In this document: positions 34,801 through 45,700 of the stretch, one piece after another | How the letters are laid out: each line of letters begins with the position of its first letter | Position numbering within the stretch: the first letter of the stretch is position 1 | Source of the DNA: Strigamia acuminata | Taxonomy: Eukaryota; Arthropoda; Chilopoda; Geophilomorpha; Linotaeniidae | Assembly: GCA_949358305.1 (NCBI GenBank) | Contig: OX442317.1 | Location: 4,034,186 to 4,098,185 of the forward strand | Direction of reading: 5' to 3' | DNA: 64,000 nucleotides | The notes under the pieces: generated by a model | The model's database searches: none | Told to the model about the DNA's origin: nothing | What the model saw: the letters and a program-made list of their open reading frames with translations, nothing else | Position numbers and translations under genes: made by a program

Positions 34801-37800
34801 TATTATTTTGTAGAGATCGGGAGGAAAGATTGAGTGCTTTGGCAGCTGCGAAGCAGGCGGAGGTTGAAGAATTACAAAAGAAAATACAGCAAAAGCAAGA
34901 AGAAAGCGCTCGGCGACACGATGAAAACATTGAACATATTCGACAGAAGGCTCTGGAATTGAGTATCTTGAGGTAACTTACTGGGAATTTATACTTTTGA
35001 TAATTTTTTTGATGTTTTTTATTTTTTTTTTGATGTTTTTTAATTTTTTTTGATGATTTTTGATGTTTTTTGATGATTTTGGGTGTTTTTTGATGATTTT
35101 GGGTGTTTTTTGATGGTTTTTGATGTTTTTTTGATGTTTTTTGATGTTTTTTTGATTATTTTTGATGATTTTGGGTGTTTTTTGATAATTTTTGATGTTT
35201 TTTTTTATGTTTTTTGATGCTTTTTGATGTTTTTTGATTACTTTGATGTTTTTTGATCACTTTTGATGTTTTTTGATCACTTTTGATGTTTTTTGATCAC
35301 TTTTGATGTTTTTTGATCACTTTTGATGTTTTTTGATCACTTTTGATGTTTTTTGATCACTTTTGTTTTTTTTAAGAATGTTTTTTAACGTTTTTAAAAA
35401 TGATTTTGATGTTTTTTAAAATTTTTGATATATTTAGATGTATTAGATGTTGTTTTGATGATTTTAGATATTTTTAGATGTTATTTAGATGGTTTTGATG
35501 TTTTTTCAAGATATTCATCATCTAACGACGATGCGCCGAGATTAGTGCCGTACGAAACGAAAAAGTTATGCACGATTTGCAACGAGTTGGTAAGAAAAAG
35601 CGAAATGGACGAGTCGTCGTTGCTTTTATTCAATTTAAAATCTCGTTTTAGATCGGGTCCGAAGTGTATTTGATGATTCATTTGAGAGGGAAAAAACACC
35701 AACAAATGATGAAAGATGAAAACAGTGGCAAGGACCCGTCCAAAGAGGAACTGGAGAAGTACAATTTGAAATACATCGTGAATGCACCGGCCGGCAAAAC
35801 CGATCCGCACAAAGTGGAGGAGAAAGAAAGGCAGAAAATGCTCAAGAAAAAATGCAAAAAACTGCGCCAAAAACTCAACAACCGCGGCTCGGAATTCGAG
35901 GAAAAATTCCAACCAGATTCCGTCGACGCACGAAGCAAGTGAGTTTAGTTTTATTTCTTTAAAAAATATCATTTATTCATTATTATTCTTATTGCCAGGC
36001 TCGTGAAACATCTCAAAGATTTACTCAAATGTGTCCAGAGAAATGGCGGCGCGTTGCCTAGCAACACCGTAACGAGCATAGAGCGCACGTTAGGAGAAAT
36101 AGGGCGCCATTTTGAAAAAAAGGTTTGATTCTTATTTGGACTCGATTTTCGTCATTTAAATTAATTTTTATTACACAGGGTGACAACGAAAAAGCAGTTT
36201 TTCGTAACGCAAAAGGGTTTCAAGTGATCGGCCAAGTGTGGGAATCGTTTTCTCGTCCCGCATCGCAATCGCCGAACGTCAAGTACAAACTTTTTAAGAT
36301 CACTATCAACAAAAAAATTTACATTTCTTTAATTTCCTACAAAGAGTTTTTCTGGCACTATGTTACGTGATGCATGTAGCATGCGAAAACAACGTCAATA
36401 ACTGCACATTCGTCCTTCGCAACAACCGCATCCTCAACTTGATCGACGCCTTAATCACGCGCTTGGATGTAAGTCCTCAAAAATTCATTTCCATTTCTTC
36501 TCGCTAGATGGCGTGCGGGCGCCATCTTGGATCGCGATTTCCACTCCACAAAACAAAGCGAAAAATAAAAAACGATAGAAAAAAAGAAAAGCTCGCTTGG
36601 TTTTGCTAATAAATCCGACTTTATTATTTGCATAATATTTGCATCCGGGGACTCGAATTTTGATGATGTGCGGCTTAAAATCCTCCCCAGATTTGAGCGC
36701 CTCCCCGCACCGCGCACTGATGGAGTAATCCGTGCGTCTCGTGTTAAATTATGAATGTGCGTACATAGGGACGCCGCCCTCGTCGCTCTAATCGGGATGA
36801 AAAGAAAACAAAGCCATTAAGAGCGCAGATTGAAGGGAATCGGGACCCGCCCCCGCATTTCTCCCACGCCTGCGCATGCCCACAAGTGCTCTTGAGTCAA
36901 CCCCGCTTTCTCTCTCTCTCTCTTTCTCTCCGTGACGTCATTTTTGTTTGATTTGATTTGTTTTCCAGATTCTCATCCCCGACGATGAACGAGGGGGTGG
37001 CGGAGACTGGACGCTGGCGTCGGACGCCCTCGCCGCGCATCTGGTGCACCTTGTCGCCCTGGTGCTGGACGGGAGCGCGAACGCGGCCGACGAGCCCGAC
37101 AAAGAGAGTTGGCAGACACGAGCCGATGACGTGCTCAGGTGAGTATCCCCGGGGGAGGCCGGAGTGGAGTGTGGTGAAAAAGAGGTGAGGGGTGGAGATG
37201 ATGGGCCGAACTGAAGCGAAGCGTCCATATGGCGTCTTATTTTCTCATTGGCTTCATCATGATGATGATGGAGGGGACGCAAACAGCTGCACTCCTCTAA
37301 TCAGATTGTTTCCCTTTAATTTGCCTCCTGTGGACAGGGGAGGAACGCTACCCCACCCCCGCATTAATTCTTCATTAGCCCATTTGCGCTTCTCTCTCTC
37401 TCGCGCTGTGTGTGTCCCCCCCGACCTTCCCCCGGTCGCAAATCTTCCATTTTTGGTTTGTCTTTTGGTGAGGAAGAATAACACGTGTTTGTTGGGTTGG
37501 ATTGGGTCGGGGTGGGTGGTTGGGTTGCGCGGATTGCGCAATGTTTACGTTTGATGGCTAATGCGCCGTTGGGTGATGAATAGTTTATGTTGGCATGCTT
37601 GGTTTTCGTGTTGAGTGAAATGTTGGTTGGTTGGTTTTTTTTGGGGGGGGTTTTTTTTTGGTTTGATTTTTATTATAGGAATATGATGTCATTGTTGGTT
37701 TGTTTGGGTTTGGTTTGGTGATGATCTCGAGTTTCGGTTGGAGATGGGTTGGGTGTGGCGGTTGTGATAAGGGAGGTTTGTGTTTGGGGTTGGGGGTTTT

Positions 37801-40800
37801 GTTTTGTGTTGTTTGGGTGGGTGGGTGGGGGGTTTTTGGAGGATTGGTGGGTTTTTTTGGGTTGGAAGTTTGGGTGGTTTTGATGAAGAGGTTGGTTGGT
37901 TTTTTGTTGATGTTTGTTTGGCGGTTTGGTTTGGAGTGTTGGATTGGATTTGTTGTGGGATTTTTAGGCGATTTTAGTGGATTTTTAGAGGTGTTTTAGT
38001 GGATTTTTTGGGGTGTTTTGGTGGATTTTTTAGGGATTTCAGTGGATTTTTAGGAATTTCTACTGGATTCGTACGGTTTAATGCGTTTTTTTTTTTAATT
38101 TTATTAATTAATTTGAACGGTTTTTACTGGTTTTTAGTGAATATTTTAAATTTTAGGAAATTCTACTGAATTTCTACGGGGTTTATATTGGATTTTTACT
38201 GGATTTGTATTGAATTTGTACTGGATTTTACTGGATTTTTGTACAGATTGTTACTGGATTTTACTGAATTTGTACAGATTGTTACTGGAGTTTCTGAATT
38301 TCTACTGGATTTTATGAATTTTTATTGGATTTTTATTGAGTTTTGCTGAATTATTATTGAATTTTACTGAATTTCTTGAATTTCTACCGGTTTTTCATGG
38401 TTTTTAAAGGTTTTCTATATGTGATTTGATACGAATTTGATGCATTTTGTACTGGATATTCGTATTTAGTAAATTTATAACGATTTTTCAAATCTCAAAT
38501 TGTGCAAAAACCTAAACCGTATATGCGAATCTACCCGACTTTTGTCTTGTTTGCTGAGCGATTGAGCGATTGAAATTCACTCTAAAGGGCGGGAGAGTGA
38601 AAGTATATAGACGTATTTTGGCTTAATCAACCCCTCTAAGTGTTGACGCCTAAATTAAAATGCAAAATAGGGATCACAAGTGTGGAATACAAAACACCCT
38701 AAAAATGTCCCGCTCATAAGATGCATTTTCTTTTCTTTTTACCCCCCCCCCACCCCCACCTTCTTTTATCATCTTGTTTAGTGTAACGGGAGTGGAATGA
38801 AGTTGATTTCACTTGTAATTAAACGTGGAATTTTATAATGGACGTGGTTTTGAGACTTTTTTATGCCGGGGCGGTGTTTAACGTGTTTTTTCATCTTTTT
38901 TTAAAAAAAAATAACACAAAAAAAAAATGCGAGGAGCCGAAATCGTAAGTGAAATAAACCATTAAACGCTGGGGAAAATAATTAAAGAAAAAAATAAATT
39001 TTTATTTGTGATAAATGCGATTTAACTAGAAAAATGAGAGTATATAGTTTTTAATTTAACGTCCGCGATCAAAATGGCGGTCACGAATCTCACGATCGGC
39101 CATCTAATGTGATTAATCGATTTCTATACGCTGAATCGCGTATGAATACTAACGAGGCAATTCGTAACATTAAGCATGCACTGTTTTGCATAGGGAAAAA
39201 AATAATTAGGCAACACAGAAACTCTTAGTTGACAAACTAGAATCTCAACATGATAACGAGTGTGAGTAAACTTCGGTGCGGATATACGCTTGGACTGGAA
39301 ATTACCGTTTTGCCTTATATTTCTGAGGATCAATAGAGATTGCGATCATTTATGCGCATGCACGAGTTGGATTAACTATTTTTATTTCATTGGCTGAGAT
39401 TTTTGTTGTTTTTGTGTGTTTTTGATGGGTTTATTGTGTTTACGTGCGCATTTATGTTGGATTTGATTGATTTTATTGGATTTTCGTGATGGATTTGGAT
39501 TGAAATTGTGGATTTTGGATTTGGTTGTGGAGAAAAAAGTTGATTTATGTACTGGTTTTGTCATTTATGGTCAGTTTTTAATTTTTTTTTTTAGCCTAGT
39601 TGAGATCGTTTATGAATGTTTTGAACCATTTATGGCCAGTAATGGTCAGTTTTTTTTTTGATCGTTTATAAAATGTTTTGGGTTGTTTATGGTCAATTTC
39701 ATTTTTTTTGGCCATTTAGGATCAATTCTGATATACATTTTGAGCTGGTGTGGTCATTTTTTTTATATTTTTCGACCGTTTTATCATGATTTTTAATTAT
39801 TTTCGAGCTTTCTATGATGATTTTTAATTATTTTCGTGCTTTCTTTGATAATTTTGAATTATTTTCGACCTTTTTACGATGATTTTTAATTTTTTTCGAC
39901 CTTTTTACGATGATTTTTAATTATTTTCGACCTTTTCACGATGATTTTTAATTCTTTTCGACCGTTTTATCAAGATTTTTAATTATTTTCGACATTTTTA
40001 CGATGATTTTTACTTATTTTCGACCTTTTTGTCATGATTTTAAATTATTTTCGACCTTTTTATCATGATTTTAAATTATTTTCGACCTTCTTATCATGAT
40101 TTTTAATTATTTTCGACCTTTTCACGATAATTTTTAATTCTTTTCGACCGTTTTATCAAGATTTTTAATTATTTTCGACATTTTTACGATGATTTTTACT
40201 TATTTTCGACCTTTTTGTCATGATTTTAAATTATTTTCGACCTTCTTATCATGATTTTAAATTATTTTCGCCCTTTTTACGATGATTTTGAATTTTTATG
40301 TCAACTCTAATCATTTTTCATACCCCGAACCATTTCTCCACATTTTCCCCACCCATTTATTACCACACATTTATACCCATCATAACAATTTATACCAACC
40401 CATCAACTTTCATTATCCCCTCAAAAAACAAAAAACCATATTACACACAAATACACATCCACCGAGCAAATAAATCACCAAAACCCAACAACAACACATT
40501 TCTAATTTCCATCCCAACCAGCCAAAAAAATAAATCACAAGTGACACGAACGACAGAAGGTATACACCCGATTACACACTTTTTTCTTCCCTTTTAAAAA
40601 AAAAAAAAAACTATAACCATACGGCATGGGGGATCCAGTTACTACGCACAGAACGCTACCATCGCCCGAATACTGCGGGTTTATTACAAAATCAATTGTC
40701 CCCCTGTGTTATTTTCTTTGTTCTTAACGGTTACCGCCCCCGTGCACTTTTCCATTTCATCACATTGTTGCGTTGCAATCCCGTGTTTGATTACTTCATT

Positions 40801-42681
40801 CATGAGTGTGGTCAAGGGGGCGCGTCCCTATGCAAATGAGGCTCCTCCCCTTCACGTTGCGTGTGTGTTTGCGTTTGCCTCTTTGTGCATCTGTCGAGGT
40901 AAACTAATGAATTATTGAATCTAATCCTCCGTAATCCCCGCACCCCCTCCACACCCCCATTTTCAACCCCAACTTGATGGGGCTCTTTTTTTATTATTCA
41001 TGAATGTGGCCTCGCGTCTTAATCATCATGAATCGAATTAGACCTCAAAACAACGATGGACTCTTTGGCGTAATGCAATTGCGCCTTTTTCACCTGCCAC
41101 AATTGAATCTGATCCGCTCTCGTCTCCTCCTCGCTCGCGTCTCCCTCCGGACCCCCGCGGAGGGGGCCCCTGTGCACGCTGCGTCCCTTTGGAGACCTCT
41201 TAAAAGTGGCCGTCGCTTTAATTTTGTTTCTCGTTGCAGTTACATGGTGAGTGTGGGCGTGGTGGACAAAGTGGCCGAGTATTTCCATCGCGTTCACGGA
41301 CCCGTGGACCGCGAGCAGCCATTTCTGCTCAAATGCATGCAGTTGATGACGTGCGTCACCAATTTGCACCTACGCAGGTAATTGGGTGGGATTTTCGGGC
41401 GGGGAAAGTTGGGTTTTTGGGGGTGTTAAAGGCTGAGGATGATGTTTTAAAGAGCAGCTGTTTTGTAGAGTTTTGGTTTTTTTTTTTTGGTTTTTTTTTG
41501 TGTTTTACACTCAGCCGAAGGGTCCCCCAATGCATTTAGCAGCTGCTTTTGTTGGTATTGGTATTTGAATGGTTTTTCAGCAGGATGAATTTTTAAAGGA
41601 GTTGTGGGACTAAATTTAGACGAAAAGTCGACTACCTTGTGCATCTATAGTGATGAAATTTGTGTGTGTGTGTGTGTATATATATACTTCCGGTTCATGG
41701 AATGGTTTGTGTATAAGGAATTGCACGCAAACATCTCTGGATAAGGCTTTAGACCCTATTGGGGTTATATTGGTTATGGTAAATGGTTTTAGTAGAATGC
41801 GGGTGTTTTTATTGACAGAACCTTGATTTATATTGCAGATTTTTTTGTTTTTGGTCAATTTAGACATTTATTTTAGTCGTTTTGTTTAATTTAGATATTT
41901 ATTTTAGACGTTTTGGTCAATTTAGATATTTATTTTAGACGTTTTGGTCAATTTAGACATTTATTTTAGTCGTTTTGTTCGTTTTAGACATTTATTTTAG
42001 TCGGTTTGTTCAATTTAGACATTTATTTTAGTTGTTTTGTTCAATTTAGACATTTATTTTAGTCGTTTTGGTCAATTTAGACATTTATTTTAGACGTTTT
42101 GGTCAAATTAGACATTTATTTTAGTCGTTTGGTCAATTTAGACATTTATTTTAGACGTTTTGGTCAATTTAGACATTTATTTTAGTCGTTTTGGTCAATT
42201 TGGACACCGCGTTGAATGGGCATCCGCGTTTTATTAGAGCATTTATGGTAAATGGGAATAAAGAAAGATTAATTGAACACACAAAAAATCTTATCACATT
42301 TAAAGTGTTTTTGACTATTTATTGCATAAACATGGCGATTATAGAGCAATTTTAGTCCGACAAACACAAACGAAAATTATCCTCATCTTTCGGAGTCTGT
42401 GTTTAGTCTATCGGTGTTCGGAACAATTTTCTTTGGAATATTATCTCCCCCAATCCCCTAAAAAATCTCAACTTTCTCAACCGGGCTCGAACCCACGACC
42501 CCACGTCCACCGAAAGCAGTCCATGCCACCCGGACTCCCATCACTTTAAAGGGACCGAAACACGAGGTTCAATTCAATCACTCTAAAAAAAATTGCACTT
42601 ATGATTCACGGCTGCCATTATGCAAATTCTATCGTCGCACCGACGTGATGTCGTTTACCGACACCTGGTGGCCAGAAAACT

Positions 42682-42714
<33 letters not shown>

Positions 42715-45700
42715 TTTTTTATTTATTTAATTTTTATTTTATTTTATTAAAAACACAAGGACTGGACGATTGGACGTTTTCGGCGGGAAAAAACCGCTCC
42801 GCGAATGCGATTCTCACCTAGAAACGCACTTGGAATCGGCGTTCCGTGCAACGAGTCTGGTGAACGTCGTCTCGCTCTTGTACAGCATCCTCCTGCACGG
42901 CGGCGTTCCACCACGAGGATCCCAATCGCCACCCCCGCGTCTCTCGTCGTCCACCATCAATCTGGCCATAAGTGGGCTGCGCATGCTCAACCACATGGCG
43001 CTCTTTCACTTGCCGATGTTCCAGGTTCGTTGACATTTTATAAAAAAAATTATAAAAAAAAAATTAATTTTTCTAAAAAAATTAAAAAATTTTGCTTTTT
43101 CCGTTTCGTTTTAGAGCGTTCTAGGTGACGACGCGCTCTCCCTCGAGTTCCGTCACATTTCCACTTACTTGCTCTGGTACTATTCGGCGTCGCAAGCCTA
43201 CTCGGACGAAATCCTGACGTCGTTGCTGCACGAACTGCTGCTGACGGTCGGCTACTTCACCGTGCTCAACGCCGAGCACCAGACAATCATCCATTCGGGC
43301 CACACGCCGACATTGTTACAACAATTGGTCACGTTGCCCTTCCCCTACTTCAGCGACCCGCGACTCACGCGGATCCTCTTCCCGACGCTCATCGCCTGTT
43401 GCCACAACAACACGACCAACAAAACCATCATCCAGCAGGAAATGAGTGGACAACTACTCAGCGATTTCCTCCAGGTGCGAAAATAAAAAATAAAAATAAA
43501 AATAATCAATTTTTATTTTTTTTATTTTTTTTTATTTTTTTTTAAACGAATATTTTAATGAATTTGAAGAATGTGGGGGTGCTGACGGGGCGTGGTCGGT
43601 CGCGCATCACCACGAGGGTGCCACGAAGAGCGCATCTCTCGTCTCTCGTCTCCAAGGCGCGAATCCATCATAAACAAGATGGCGCCAACCACTCAGCTGA
43701 TGAGATGCGAGGGGTGGGTGATGGCGGTGCGGGGCGAGGGGGTGGGGAGGGACAGTAGTAAAGTGCCTCGGGTTCCCGAGAGCTGCGTTGCCCCCCTCCA
43801 CCCTGCCTCCCTTCCCTTCCTTCCCCGACTTCCATCTCTTTGGCGGCCGCGTTGCAAGAGGGAGACGAGGGTGGCGTCTACTGGGATTTAGGTCTCCCTC
43901 TGACCCCACGGCTGACTCTGATTTCCTGTTTACGGAGAGCGAAAGGAAGGGGGAGGGGCGAGGAGTGGGGAGATGGGAGATGGACGTTGGGAGATGGTTT
44001 GGTTTTGGTCGCTGGAACGCCATGTGGACGCGTGGGAGTGTGGCGGAAGGATGTTGGAGAATAAAGAGTTTGGGTTTGGCAGTTTGTTTGGGGCTTGCGA
44101 GGCTGTTTTGATGGTGTATGGCGTCGTTGATGTATGTTGACACGCGAAGTGAAATTAATGACGGCGTCTAGTGTGGCCTTGCCTTCCATTTGCAGATTAA
44201 ACGCGAGATGGATGTCGGGGTTATTGTGTGTCGATATGGTCGACATGCACTCGGCTTATACGTGCAAATTTGTTTTCAAGTGTGTGGGTGCATGAGCGAG
44301 GTATTTTTTTTTTTTATATATATATTTTATTTTTTATTTTGTGTTGTTTAGTTATTGACTTTTTTGATGGTGATGTGAAAAATTAAGGTTGGCGGGGGAT
44401 GGTGGGGAAAGGCGAGGAAAAGGTGTGTTTTGGTGTCACAGAATGACGGCAGAAATGTAATGGTTTGGGACTATAGTCAATTTGCGTGATGTAATAATAA
44501 AGCACGGGTGGTTATGCAAAATTCGTGTTATGCGCGTACAATATGCACTAAAAATTCCAATTTATGCGATAGAAAGTGTAAAATACGCAACGTAAAGAAA
44601 TGTATTCTGTAATTTGCGTTGCGTTTGTAAGGATAGCTCTGCGCCGGCTAGATGGCCAGAACTAGCGTTCATTATTGATCAATGTAATCATAATTTTGTT
44701 TGTAATGGAAAGAGTGCGGAAGAGGATGTCGGGTATAGGTTTGGACTGGACAAAACCGTAAATATTGGGGGAAAATAGCGTGGCATTCTGACCTAGGTTA
44801 TCCCATCTTAAGCGTATGGAAATAGATCCTTTGTATGTGATAAAACTCGTTTGTGAGGCAGGATGCTTTTACCCATACGGAGCGATTCGGTATTTGCTCA
44901 TCATTATACTCTCCGATGGTCACTCTGGTCCACTTTTGGTCTGGCGCGGTCAACGTCTAAGAAAAGAGACCATTTAAATGCAACAAAATGTTAGCACCAC
45001 GCTGTAAATTACTTTTGTTGTTTAATTTAACATTATTAGCCTCGTATTAGGCTTAATACTGCTGAATAACGAGTGGAATCAGGAAATGATTTGCGCAGAA
45101 TGAGATGCGCCGTGTGAATTTAGCATAATGATATGCCAAGCGCGAAGAGTATATAGTTCCCTTCAAAAATTCACGTTTCGAGTGTTAAAAAATGGGAAAA
45201 AATGGGAAAATCACAACTAAAACACGACTTTTTGAATATTTTTGAATATATTTAAACATTTGAGGCGAAGTTTTATCATTCGTGATGATGAAACAGTGCC
45301 AAAATGCATAATGCAAGCGGGCCCGCCAGGCCGCCATCATTTCATGTTGTGAAGGGCAAAAATGTCGGCTTTTTCTTTTGGGAGGTTTAAGCTTGACTGC
45401 GAGCTGGACAAGTGTGACACGGAATCTGTGAAGGGACAAGCGGTCGAGTCACTCGAGCGACTTGACATTTTTCGCCCTGAGAAGCAAGAATGACACGGCT
45501 CATCCGTTTAATTTCTGTACCTACCGCGGCGGTCACCGTTAGATGTTATCTCGAGATTATAGTTGACATTTCACGCTGTCGAACGACCCAGAAACTTATA
45601 GCTAGACCCCGGATAAATGCATAAATGCATGCTTCATATGTATATTGCTTATATAGCCGATGTTGCAAATGCTATAAGTTATAGCATTTGCAATATCTGC

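Larger units (their letters stand above)
37139..41239 (+). other. SCAPER intron 16 (4.1 kb), candidate host of Islet enhancers
   Basis: This is the largest intron in the window. In order it holds a GC-rich segment (37,140-37,560), a strongly G+T-biased stretch (37,490-38,050) with a G-quadruplex motif, degenerate TTTACTGGATTT repeats (38,050-38,410), a unique stretch (38,500-39,360), a minisatellite (39,770-40,290), a C+A-biased stretch (40,300-40,600) and a motif-rich segment (40,740-41,050). No exon of SCAPER is missing here, since exons 16 and 17 join in phase. An enhancer role is inferred from the known Islet-Scaper linkage. Confidence 0.6.

Noticed and set aside
37700-37999. Gly/Val/Phe-rich 99-residue frame in SCAPER intron 16
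   Set aside because: It lies in G+T-biased DNA with few stop codons and lacks any family match. SCAPER exons 16 and 17 join in phase without it.
43607-44143. 178-residue minus-strand frame in SCAPER intron 19
   Set aside because: GC-rich DNA gives long chance frames. Overlapping frames on the other strand are similarly open and the translation is Pro/Ser/His-rich without a domain.
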